From Marine Group II euryarchaeote MED-G33 (lineage in GTDB: Archaea; Thermoplasmatota; Poseidoniia; Poseidoniales; Thalassarchaeaceae), in the NCBI GenBank assembly GCA_949538655.1, contig CATISE010000095.1, forward strand, positions 1 through 17,073: a stretch of DNA of 17,073 bases, in the 5' to 3' direction. The position numbers and the translations under genes are program-made. The stretch's first letter is position 1; each line of letters begins with the position of its first letter. The notes under the pieces were generated by a model, which worked only from the letters and a program-made list of their open reading frames with translations, was not told the origin of the DNA and made no database searches. Below are positions 1 through 7,083 of this stretch, one piece after another.

Positions 1-1
1 C

Positions 2-1684
2 ACGCCAGCACCCCCCCCAATGCCTGAGATGCCTGCACCTCCTCCAATGCCTGAGATGCCTGCACCTCCTCCAATGCCTGAGATGCCTGCACCAGCTCCA
101 ATGCCTGAAATCATCGCCCCTTCACCAATGTCCGAACCTGCACTTGCACCAGTTGTTGCCAATGCCTCTACTGCTGAAGATGTTGAGCTACCCGATCCAA
201 TGGCTGCGCTAGACCTACTGTCCTCCACAGCACCTGCCAATTCGACGCCAGATATTCAGGCAATTGAGGAGACTGTGGTTACTGATGATTTGTTTAGAGC
301 ATTGGACACTAAACCTGTTGAAGACGAAGACACTGAGACTGTCGAAGACGAAACTGAAGTAAGTGTTGCTGATTACAAGTGGAAAGACACCGTTCTTGAT
401 TCGATTATCGCTAAATTTGAAATTGCAGATCGTGATGCCTTTTTGGTTCATGCAACTGCATTCGATGCAAACAAGAATTTGTATTTGACAAAGAATGAGT
501 TGACCGAGGCTGCCAAGGAATGGGTCGAAATGACAACTCCTATTGCAGATTTGGAACCTGTTGAAGCAGAATCTGAATCAGTGATTGAATCCATTCCTGA
601 ACCAACAGTCGTCATCGATGAAGCAATCGCTGCCCCTCCTATGCCGGAAACACCTGAAATGATTCAACCTTCTGTTATCGATGCACCACCTCTACCTGCA
701 CCCGCCTCCGAATTACCTCCATTGCAATCACCTCCACCCGCTATGGAATTGCCGCCATTGCCATCACCTCCACCCGCTATGGAATTGCCACCATTGCCAT
801 CACCGCCACCTGCTATGGAATTGCCACCATTGCCATCACCTACACCCGCTCCTGAAGCAACTGTACAGGTACAAGCAGTGTCCGAGGCAGAAACCCCTGC
901 GCCGGAGAATACTGGTAATGATCAAACTGAGGATTACCGCGAGTTGTGGAAACGAAGATCTGACAAGTCGTTGCCGCAAATGTATGGTGCCATAGACCGT
1001 ATTGGTAGTGGAGAAATTGGTTCACTACTCGATCGCTATTCCGATCGTTTTGGGCATGAACTGGATCGTGAGATCATTGTAATGCGCCGGGCTGAACAAG
1101 ATGCCAGACGAGAAGCAGTTCCTGTGGTTGAATTAATCTCCGCACCCGAAGAGGATGAGGAAGAGAGTGAATTGCAAAGCCAACTAAACGATGTTGAATC
1201 AATTCTTCGTCCACTCCAGAAAGCATACAAATCAGCAGATAGCAATGCTGAGAAGAAACGACTCGCGCCCGCACTTAAGGCATTAATCGCTGAACGTAAG
1301 ATCCTGATTTCTGTAATATCTGGTGAAGCGGATGAAGATGCACTGGAAGATATCCCAGAGCGGCCCGAGATTCCTGATTATGATGGCGACGACGAAGATG
1401 TTGTAGATACATCTGATGAATTTGCTGAATTCTTTAATGTCATCAATCAACTTCTCGGAGACATGCCAGAAGATTGGGTCAGTAATTTCGTTGAATCGAA
1501 TGGATTTGCACTTTTCCAGGAAATAGGTGCTGATCCAAGCGGTGCTAGCGAAAAGTCTCGTCAAAAGTTCTTCAATATGATCAACAATGAACTCGGCAGC
1601 ATGCCTGAAGATATGCTAGATGCCTTTGTAGCATCACCCGAATTTGAGTTGTATAAAACGATAGGCGAAAAGTACGGAGAGTGA
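2..1684 (+). CDS. Pro-rich repeat protein with EF-hand module and duplicated C-terminal domain (5' partial)
   Basis: The frame is open to the left edge, so the N-terminus is missing; the first Met in the window is at 20 (554 residues counted from there). Seen in order: MPEMPAPPP-type repeats (about 1-45); an acidic linker; a helix followed by an EF-hand-like loop at 149-160 (Asp, Asn, Asn at loop positions 1, 3, 5 and Glu at 12; Leu rather than Gly at position 6); a second Pro-rich tract with PPPAMELPPLPS repeats (about 230-280); an Arg-rich segment; a charged, probably coiled-coil stretch (about 385-430); an acidic linker; and two copies of a roughly 36-residue unit (470-505 and 516-551, 46-residue period) built around FFNxIN...MPED...FV.S. 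No membrane segment or signal peptide is visible in the part present. The function is unknown. The EF-hand suggests Ca2+ binding, and the Pro-rich tracts look like extended spacers. The next gene starts 4 nt after the stop, which suggests cotranscription. Confidence 0.85.
   Translation, partial: TPAPPPMPEMPAPPPMPEMPAPPPMPEMPAPAPMPEIIAPSPMSEPALAPVVANASTAEDVELPDPMAALDLLSSTAPANSTPDIQAIEETVVTDDLFRALDTKPVEDEDTETVEDETEVSVADYKWKDTVLDSIIAKFEIADRDAFLVHATAFDANKNLYLTKNELTEAAKEWVEMTTPIADLEPVEAESESVIESIPEPTVVIDEAIAAPPMPETPEMIQPSVIDAPPLPAPASELPPLQSPPPAMELPPLPSPPPAMELPPLPSPPPAMELPPLPSPTPAPEATVQVQAVSEAETPAPENTGNDQTEDYRELWKRRSDKSLPQMYGAIDRIGSGEIGSLLDRYSDRFGHELDREIIVMRRAEQDARREAVPVVELISAPEEDEEESELQSQLNDVESILRPLQKAYKSADSNAEKKRLAPALKALIAERKILISVISGEADEDALEDIPERPEIPDYDGDDEDVVDTSDEFAEFFNVINQLLGDMPEDWVSNFVESNGFALFQEIGADPSGASEKSRQKFFNMINNELGSMPEDMLDAFVASPEFELYKTIGEKYGE
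20..127 (+). repeat. 27-bp coding tandem repeat (MPEMPAPPP units)
   Basis: Units start at 20, 47 and 74, with a degenerate fourth at 101. Units 1 and 2 are identical at DNA level; unit 3 differs near its end (cca gct for cct cct). Each encodes the nine residues MPEMPAPPP or a variant. The array may begin before the window, since the codons at 2-19 (TPAPPP) fit the end of another unit. The near-identity at DNA level suggests recent expansion or ongoing slippage. Confidence 0.9.
704..838 (+). repeat. 36-bp coding tandem repeat (PPPAMELPPLPS units)
   Basis: Three full 36-bp units at 731-766, 767-802 and 803-838 differ from one another at only a few, mostly third-codon, positions. A degenerate partial copy precedes them at 704-730. 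They encode a Pro-rich segment in the middle of the first protein. The repeats keep the reading frame, so copy-number change would alter spacer length without a frameshift. Confidence 0.9.
1427..1672 (+). repeat. Duplicated ~36-residue domain at the C-terminus of the first protein
   Basis: The peptides encoded at 1427-1534 and 1565-1672 align without gaps, 18 of 36 residues being identical by eye. Conserved features are FFN, IN, LG, MPED, FV, S and a final IG. The period is 138 nt (46 residues). The DNA has diverged clearly more than in the Pro-rich repeats, so this is an older protein-domain duplication rather than a slippage product. Confidence 0.8.
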
Positions 1685-1688
1685 TTCC

Positions 1689-2492
1689 ATGGGACTCCTA
1701 GAAAAAGCAGGTAAAATCAAAGATGACGATAAGCCAAAAAAGGCTGCTGCAAAGGCAAAGACGGTGAAAGCTAAACCTGTCAAAGCAGCCAAGGCAAAGC
1801 CAGTGAAGAAAGCAAAGCCAGCTCGTGAGCCACGAGAGAAGAAAGCACGTGAACCCCGTGTCATGCCCGATAATTTCAAACTCGCTGGTAAGGCAGGTAT
1901 TTTCGCGAGAAAATTGGTTGACATGATTGTTTCTTATGCTGGCATTGTCGGTCTAATTGCTTACACAGCTTCAGGTGCATTTTTCAATCCAACTCTATTC
2001 TTGGTTGGCGCAGCGATTCCACTACTGTTGAACATGATTATTCTCCCACTGAAGACAAATCGAACCGTGGGTATGTTCCTCACTCGTACACGTTTTGTGA
2101 ATTCGAAAGGTAACCATCCGCATTGGACACATTTGTTTTTATCCAATATGACGACATTGTTTTGGTTGATTGGTTTGAGTGCACTTTTGATGGGTACTGC
2201 CAATATGTCAGATCCTGCAACTTCGAAGGAAGGGAAATCGGCCATTGCATTTGCGGTCGTAATATTGCTTGTTCCACTTGCTGATTACATCGTTACCAAA
2301 CTACGCAAAGCCAATGGTCACACCCAAAATATGTATGACACGCTATACGGCTGCTGGTATGTCGTTGCAGAGCGAGCTGATACCGGTGACAACCGCTGGA
2401 TGTCTCGACTCGAATCCTTGGGTGACTGGGGCGAAAAGAAGGGCTGGTCGGGCTCGGCTACAGAAGACGAGGATGCAGAAAGTAATGATTGA
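1689..2492 (+). CDS. RDD-family integral membrane protein with Lys/Ala-rich N-terminal tail
   Basis: 267 residues. The first ~60 are a soluble, highly basic tail of Lys-Ala-Pro repeats (AKAKTVKAKPVKAAKAKPV-like), resembling a histone-H1 tail. Then comes an RDD-like membrane domain: an Arg-Lys-x-x-Asp start to helix 1 (about 77-105), a second helix (about 100-120), the RTVGMFLTRTRFVNSKG stretch typical of the loop after helix 2, and two more hydrophobic helices (about 150-180 and 195-212). The C-terminus is soluble and ends in acidic residues. RDD proteins are poorly characterised; some have been linked to ion transport. GGAG at 1676-1679 with a 9-nt spacer supports the ATG at 1689. It follows the EF-hand gene by 4 nt and precedes a CNNM-type gene, suggesting a membrane/ion-related transcription unit. 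The RDD call rests on pattern recognition only. Confidence 0.75.
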   Translation: MGLLEKAGKIKDDDKPKKAAAKAKTVKAKPVKAAKAKPVKKAKPAREPREKKAREPRVMPDNFKLAGKAGIFARKLVDMIVSYAGIVGLIAYTASGAFFNPTLFLVGAAIPLLLNMIILPLKTNRTVGMFLTRTRFVNSKGNHPHWTHLFLSNMTTLFWLIGLSALLMGTANMSDPATSKEGKSAIAFAVVILLVPLADYIVTKLRKANGHTQNMYDTLYGCWYVVAERADTGDNRWMSRLESLGDWGEKKGWSGSATEDEDAESND

Positions 2493-2548
2493 ACCAGGCC
2501 AATCTGCTCGTTTGAGTTGCTTAACGGCAGTATCCCGTTTCTTTGAGC

Positions 2549-2554
2549 GAGGTG
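2549..2554 (+). promoter_or_regulatory. Shine-Dalgarno site deciding the CNNM-type gene start
   Basis: GAGGTG lies 6 nt before ATG 2561 and would be inside the coding region if the upstream TTG 2543 were used. It matches the complement of the conserved 16S rRNA 3' end. Confidence 0.6.
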
Positions 2555-2560
2555 CATAAC

Positions 2561-3643
2561 ATGAGCCCTGAATCACTGATTGTAATTTATGCCTGTGTCG
2601 CGATTGGGGCCTCGTTCCTTTGTTCAATTCTTGAAGCAGTTTTGTTATCGACTTCCAGGGGTCATGTGGCTGTACTGGAAGCAGCAGGTAGTCGAACGGC
2701 AGCGCAATGGGTTCGATTCAAGGAAGATCCTGAGCGACCATTGACAGCAATTTTGACACTAAACACGATTGCTCACACGGTTGGTGCACTTGGTGTAGGT
2801 ACACAAGTTGAGGCCATATATGACGGACATTATGCAATGGCCATTGCCTCAGCACTATTGACAATTGGTGTTTTGTTATTCAGTGAAATTTTACCGAAGA
2901 CACTGGGGACGTTGTATTGGAAATCTCTCTCTGTCCCGAGTGCATATATCCTCAATATTTTGATTTGGCTATTAATATGGGTAGTTGTACCAATCGAAAT
3001 TATTCGCAGCATATTCCCTGCAGCAGAACAAGAGACAGTATCTCGAGAAGAATTGGTTGCTCTGGCAGATATTGGAGAATCTGAAGGGGCAATAGAGGAA
3101 GATGAAGAAAAGGTCATCACCAATTTGTTGCGTTTGCGAGAAAAATTGGTGAGTGAAGTCATGACCCCTAGTGTCGTGATGACTGCTGTATCCGTCGATT
3201 GGACCGTTGAGACGGTTCGGAAGGAAATCCCAATTATGACCCATGGTCGATTGCCAGTAACAGGGGAGTCGATCGACGATATCCGCGGAATTGTGTTACG
3301 TAGTGATATATTGAGAAAGGCTGCTGCCGATGAGGATGATGTGTTAATGTCTGAAATCATGAGACCAGTGACATTCTGTAACCAATCACAATCAGTCGAT
3401 GTTGCGCTTGACATCCTTCTGGATAAGAGGGAACAAATCATGATTGTACAGGATGAATTTGGAGGCACTAGGGGACTTCTGAGCATGGAAGATGTCATCG
3501 AAACCCTGTTGGGTGTTGAAATTGTTGATGAAGCAGATCTTGATGCAATCGAAGAAGGGACCACCGCTGAAGATTTGCGTGAATTCGCGAAGGAAAAGTT
3601 TGGCCAAAATACTGGAGAATCCCCTGAAACAGATGAAGAATGA
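2561..3643 (+). CDS. CNNM/CorC-type DUF21-CBS pair membrane protein
   Basis: 360 residues from ATG 2561. The N-terminal DUF21 region (about 1-150) has four hydrophobic segments and family-typical motifs: the small-residue/Glu pattern in helix 1 (SILEAVLLS), TLNTIAHTVGA in helix 2 and FSEILPKTLG before helix 4. Two CBS domains follow (about 190-255 and 260-315; VMTPS..., then EIMRPV... through FGGTRGLLSMEDVIETLLG). It ends in an acidic tail and lacks the separate C-terminal CorC_HlyC domain found in many bacterial members. The family is associated with Mg2+ transport or efflux, with the CBS pair binding adenine nucleotides; the transported ion here is inferred. A TTG at 2543 would add six residues, but GAGGTG at 2549-2554 with a 6-nt spacer favours ATG 2561. 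The stop overlaps the earliest possible metG start (ATGA at 3640). Confidence 0.88.
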   Translation: MSPESLIVIYACVAIGASFLCSILEAVLLSTSRGHVAVLEAAGSRTAAQWVRFKEDPERPLTAILTLNTIAHTVGALGVGTQVEAIYDGHYAMAIASALLTIGVLLFSEILPKTLGTLYWKSLSVPSAYILNILIWLLIWVVVPIEIIRSIFPAAEQETVSREELVALADIGESEGAIEEDEEKVITNLLRLREKLVSEVMTPSVVMTAVSVDWTVETVRKEIPIMTHGRLPVTGESIDDIRGIVLRSDILRKAAADEDDVLMSEIMRPVTFCNQSQSVDVALDILLDKREQIMIVQDEFGGTRGLLSMEDVIETLLGVEIVDEADLDAIEEGTTAEDLREFAKEKFGQNTGESPETDEE

Positions 3644-3651
3644 GGGATTTG

Positions 3652-5925
3652 ATGTCTGGCGAGCATGTTCTAATTTGTGTTGCTTGGCCTTATGCAAACG
3701 GACCATTACACCTTGGGCACGTTGCTGGTTGCTATCTACCGCCAGATATTCATGCTCGATATGAACGTGCAAAAGGCAACCGTGTATTGATGGTTTCAGG
3801 TTCTGATGAGCACGGAACGCCGATTACTGTTACAGCTGAAACTTTGGGAATATCCCCACAAGATGTTGTTGACAAATACCACGCTACCAACACACAGGCA
3901 CTTCTTGACCTCGGCTGTTCATGGGAACCAAATATCGACGCCCGTGGAGTTGATTATGGTGGTTCACTATTCAACAGAACAAGCGATCCTGAGCACAAGA
4001 AATTCGTGCAGGAGAATTTCAAATCACTGTTGGCAGCGGGATTGTTTGAGCAAAAGACAATGCAACAATATTACGAGATCCGTGAAAATGGTGGCCGTTT
4101 CCTCCCTGATCGTTATGTCGAAGGTGAATGCCCAAACTGTGGTGAAGATGGTGCTAGAGGTGACCAATGTGATGAGTGTGGTACGACCTACGAATCTCAT
4201 GAATTGCAAAATCCTCGTTCAAAAATGAACCCTGACGCTGACATCGAAATCCGCGATACTGAGCACTTTTTCTACAGACTCGACCGATTCCAGTCTGCAT
4301 TGGAACAACATGCTGCTGAAAGAAACACCTCGTGGAAACCCAACGTACGCGCCATGACCAAGCAGTGGTTGGACATGGGTCTCCGACCCAGAGCAGTAAC
4401 ACGTGATCTTGAATGGGGAATTTCACTTCCACTCGAAGGGGTTGAATGGGATGGGAAATGTGTCTATGTATGGTTCGAAGCGGTTCAAGGATACTACTCA
4501 TGCGCAAGACTCTGGTCTCAGAGGTATTCCGACTCGGAGGATTGGAAGAAATGGTGGTGTGTTTCTCAAGACGGTGTAGTACCTCGGCATTTATACTTCC
4601 TTGGCAAGGATAACATTCCATTCCATACTGTCATTTGGCCCGCTCTCATTATGGGTTTGAATCATGCCAACAACGGATTAGGGGAGGGGGATGATGTTCG
4701 CCTACCAGGGCCTGGTGATTTGGCGCTCGAAACCAATGTCCCTGCAATGGAATATCTCATGTTGGCTGGCGGACAATTTAGCAAGAGCCGTAAACATGCT
4801 GTATGGCTACCTTCATTCCTCGAGCGATTTGATCCAGATACCCTGCGATACTACCTAAGCATTAACATGCCAGAGAGTCATGATACAGATTTTAATTGGC
4901 CTGACTTTGTTGAGAAAATTAATTCTGAACTGAATGGTACATACGGTAATTATGTCAACCGAATAATGAGTTTGGGCAACAAATTGGGTGGCGCGGACAG
5001 TACGGAATCGGATCCAGAAAATCCACTACACGTTTACGACCAATTGGAATTGTGTAAAGATGCGATGGAAAGGCTGGAGCAAATCTATGTTCAAATTAAT
5101 CAAAGCCTAAATCGACACCGATACAAGGAAGCTTTGCGTCATGTTATGTCAGCAGCCCAATATGGAAACCAAATGATTCAGAAGGCAGCTCCTTGGGAGG
5201 CGATCAAGAATCTAAACGATGATACTTCGAAAACTCAAGATAGTCTCGCAAAATTAGCATTTGGATGGCGATTGGCTCGCTTTTTGGCGATTACCAGTCA
5301 ACCATTCCTACCATTTAGTGCCCAGCGACTTTGGTCAATGCTTGGTCAAGATGGGCAAGTATCCGAAGTCGCATATGAAAGTGCAATTGATTGGACTACC
5401 CCAATGACGTGGTCAGCCATCAGTGAGCCGTTGTTTTCACGACTAGATTTAGATTCAATATTAGAGCACGAAGAATCACTCGTGTCAACAGTTCAATCAG
5501 AAACACATGATGACCCTGGGCATGGGGTCAAGGGCACCGGCAAAAAATCAAAGGTAAAGGAGGAAAAGAAAATGAACAAAGCACCTGAAGGAACAGCATT
5601 TTTGGATTTTGATACATTCATGTCTGTTGAATTGCGTACTGGCACGATTACTTCTGTTGAAGATCATCCCAATGCAGACAAATTGTATGTGGTCAAGATT
5701 GACGATGGTACCGATTCTGGTAGAACTGTATGTGCTGGACTCAAACCATACTACACAATCGAAGAGATGACTGGTAAACTGGTTGTTTTTGTCGCCAATC
5801 TTGAACCACGTAAGTTACGGGGAATTGTTTCAGAGGGGATGATTTGCGCTGCAGATGATGGTCAAGGTGCTGTTAAACTGATTACAATTGATGGCGTAAT
5901 TGAAAATGGATCAAGAGTGCGTTAG
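3652..5925 (+). CDS. metG: Methionyl-tRNA synthetase with fused C-terminal tRNA-binding domain
   Basis: 757 residues from ATG 3652. Charges tRNA(Met) with methionine in the cytoplasm. Class I signatures: HIGH-type HLGH at residues 20-23 in PYANGPLHLGH, and a KMSKS-type loop FSKSR at 376-380. The zinc knuckle has C160xxC163 and C173xxC176. The GSDEHGT and WFEAVQGYYS motifs fit the methionine site. After the anticodon-binding helical domain there is a Lys/Glu-rich linker (about 625-645), then an EMAP-II/Trbp111-like OB fold (about 650-757; ELRTGTI, HPNADKLYV, LRGIVSEGM) that binds tRNA and often mediates dimerisation. ATG 3640 overlaps the upstream stop and adds four residues, but GAGGG at 3642-3646 is ideally spaced for 3652. 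The 3' end overlaps the convergent tsr3 stop by 4 nt. The length is typical of MetRS with the fused domain. Confidence 0.97.
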   Translation: MSGEHVLICVAWPYANGPLHLGHVAGCYLPPDIHARYERAKGNRVLMVSGSDEHGTPITVTAETLGISPQDVVDKYHATNTQALLDLGCSWEPNIDARGVDYGGSLFNRTSDPEHKKFVQENFKSLLAAGLFEQKTMQQYYEIRENGGRFLPDRYVEGECPNCGEDGARGDQCDECGTTYESHELQNPRSKMNPDADIEIRDTEHFFYRLDRFQSALEQHAAERNTSWKPNVRAMTKQWLDMGLRPRAVTRDLEWGISLPLEGVEWDGKCVYVWFEAVQGYYSCARLWSQRYSDSEDWKKWWCVSQDGVVPRHLYFLGKDNIPFHTVIWPALIMGLNHANNGLGEGDDVRLPGPGDLALETNVPAMEYLMLAGGQFSKSRKHAVWLPSFLERFDPDTLRYYLSINMPESHDTDFNWPDFVEKINSELNGTYGNYVNRIMSLGNKLGGADSTESDPENPLHVYDQLELCKDAMERLEQIYVQINQSLNRHRYKEALRHVMSAAQYGNQMIQKAAPWEAIKNLNDDTSKTQDSLAKLAFGWRLARFLAITSQPFLPFSAQRLWSMLGQDGQVSEVAYESAIDWTTPMTWSAISEPLFSRLDLDSILEHEESLVSTVQSETHDDPGHGVKGTGKKSKVKEEKKMNKAPEGTAFLDFDTFMSVELRTGTITSVEDHPNADKLYVVKIDDGTDSGRTVCAGLKPYYTIEEMTGKLVVFVANLEPRKLRGIVSEGMICAADDGQGAVKLITIDGVIENGSRVR

Positions 5926-6464
5926 TACTCTGGTTTTTCAAAAAATTCCCACTGTAAATCTACGATTTCTTCCCGCGATTTTGCATCTTGATATGCCTTC
6001 AAAGGTTCTGCATTTAAGATTAAAAATTGTTCACCCCATGAAAATGGCTTGAGTATCCGTCTGGCTTGTTCCTCTTTACCCAATAGCATCAGGCATACGG
6101 ATAGTGCCTCAACGGTACTCAATCTGCCTGGTTTTCCCCATGATACTGGATTTGCAGCAAGAACCAATGGAAGAGTTCTCCCCTCCAAGCGAGGTGATGA
6201 TTTACGGATTTGACCGATGGATTCAGTAAGCCGCTTCCATGAACAATCCAAAGCAACCAATGATGCCCCTTTCTCAATCAGTGGTAAATCATCCGGCCCC
6301 AATATGATACCAGCAGACGGGTCTAGCAAATAACCGCGTCGAGGTGGTCTCCGGGTGCTGAAGTGTAACGTGGCCAATTCCCTAGAGGCCAATTTTCGAG
6401 CCGTGCATTTCTTAGGATCATCTTGCTCAAGATGTATGATGTGCAATGGCACATCGTAAGTCAT
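5922..6464 (-). CDS. tsr3: Tsr3, rRNA aminocarboxypropyltransferase (DUF367)
   Basis: 180 residues, the usual archaeal length. Tsr3 transfers the 3-amino-3-carboxypropyl group of S-adenosylmethionine to the hypermodified pseudouridine (or uridine) of small-subunit rRNA helix 31 during ribosome maturation. Recognisable motifs: DDPKKCTARKL at 15-25, the LLDPSAGIILGPDD segment (46-59), ALDCSWK (71-77), LAANPVSWGKPGRLSTVEA (102-120) and a C-terminal FSWGEQFLILN stretch. Its ATG follows the TAG of the upstream MBF1 gene with no intervening base, so the two are almost certainly cotranscribed and translationally coupled. It converges on metG and the two overlap by 4 nt. Confidence 0.93.
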   Translation of the reverse strand: MTYDVPLHIIHLEQDDPKKCTARKLASRELATLHFSTRRPPRRGYLLDPSAGIILGPDDLPLIEKGASLVALDCSWKRLTESIGQIRKSSPRLEGRTLPLVLAANPVSWGKPGRLSTVEALSVCLMLLGKEEQARRILKPFSWGEQFLILNAEPLKAYQDAKSREEIVDLQWEFFEKPEY

Positions 6465-6986
6465 CTAGTCACCTCGCATGTCCTTCTTAGCTTGATTATA
6501 CAAATCTTCCATCGTCATCTGACGATCCTTGGTGCTACGGACAATTGTTTCTTCTTCAGTTGTCCTTTCGACCATTAGTTGAATATTCAAAATCCTTTCA
6601 AATTTATTCACGACTGCATCGGTTGGCCTCTTCCCACCTTCAGAATGCTGTATGATATTGACGCGTTCTGCCATTCTTTTGGCCAATTCACGTTGGTCCC
6701 AACCCATTGCTTCCCGAGCCTGACGAATTGCTGAAGAAAAATCGCTACGCAATTCTTTGCTGCGTCGAACCATGATATCCTTGCCTTTTTTACCAGTCCC
6801 ACGATATCCGCCGCTTGCTTTCGGTTTTGGCTGATGAGTCGGGCGTGGGGTGTTGTTTTGATTCTCCTCCGGTAGGGCAATGCCCATTCTCTGCATACAT
6901 TGTTTGCACGCTTCAATCGATGTTTGTCCACGCATTACAGAACGTGTACCGACCTTCATAGCCCCACAGAGTTCACAGTCGCCCAT
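6465..6986 (-). CDS. Archaeal multiprotein bridging factor MBF1 (zinc ribbon plus HTH)
   Basis: 173 residues. The N-terminal zinc ribbon uses C4xxC7 and C27xxC30. A flexible basic linker rich in Pro, Lys, Gly and Gln (about 38-72) leads to a Cro/C1-type helix-turn-helix (about 78-135; SSAIRQAREAMGWDQRELAKRM, then ERILNI), followed by an acidic C-terminal tail. This is the standard archaeal MBF1 architecture. Archaeal MBF1 has been linked to transcription and to the ribosome; its exact role is not settled. AGGTGG in the transcript (complement of 6993-6998) with a 6-nt spacer supports the ATG. It is divergent from PAN across a 97-bp gap and sits directly upstream of tsr3, pairing a possibly ribosome-associated factor with an rRNA modification enzyme. 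Confidence 0.93.
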   Translation of the reverse strand: MGDCELCGAMKVGTRSVMRGQTSIEACKQCMQRMGIALPEENQNNTPRPTHQPKPKASGGYRGTGKKGKDIMVRRSKELRSDFSSAIRQAREAMGWDQRELAKRMAERVNIIQHSEGGKRPTDAVVNKFERILNIQLMVERTTEEETIVRSTKDRQMTMEDLYNQAKKDMRGD

Positions 6987-7083
6987 CGTATCCCACCTGC
7001 TGCCCTACGGCATGGGTCTTCAAGTTCACTATACCTACAATCAATGTGTAAATCTTCTTGAACGTTCGCCATACCGACCAAAC
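6987..7083. promoter_or_regulatory. Divergent MBF1/PAN intergenic region
   Basis: These 97 bp must hold both promoters. On + there are weak A/T-rich candidates (actatacc around 7029-7036, and gtgtaaatctt around 7045-7055, which would suit a leaderless PAN start). An 8-bp palindrome GAACGTTC lies at 7059-7066. No convincing BRE/TATA pair stands out, so individual elements are uncertain. Confidence 0.4.

Noticed and set aside
681..995. 104-codon plus-strand frame rich in His, Cys and Leu over the Pro-rich repeats
   Set aside because: It is an alternate-frame reading of the 36-bp repeats; the repetitive His/Cys pattern is produced by the Pro codons of the real frame.
2830..3666. 278-codon open frame on the minus strand
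   Set aside because: It is Ser/Thr-rich, has no recognisable domain, and is the shadow of the CNNM-type gene, whose motifs are clear on the plus strand.
4154..4621. 155-codon minus-strand frame inside metG
   Set aside because: Fully inside conserved MetRS sequence, with no domain signal and unlikely composition.
5934..5945. T5 run just after the metG stop (and A6 on the same strand) as bidirectional terminators
   Set aside because: The T-run is short, and the A-run lies inside tsr3 coding sequence; too weak to call an archaeal terminator.
7059..7066. GAACGTTC palindrome in the MBF1/PAN gap as an operator
   Set aside because: Only 8 bp with no extended symmetry; expected by chance too often to list as a site.
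6880..7083. Upstream extension of the PAN frame (68 more codons)
   Set aside because: It lies antisense to the MBF1 zinc ribbon, has no PAN-like content, and ATG 7084 gives the normal family length.
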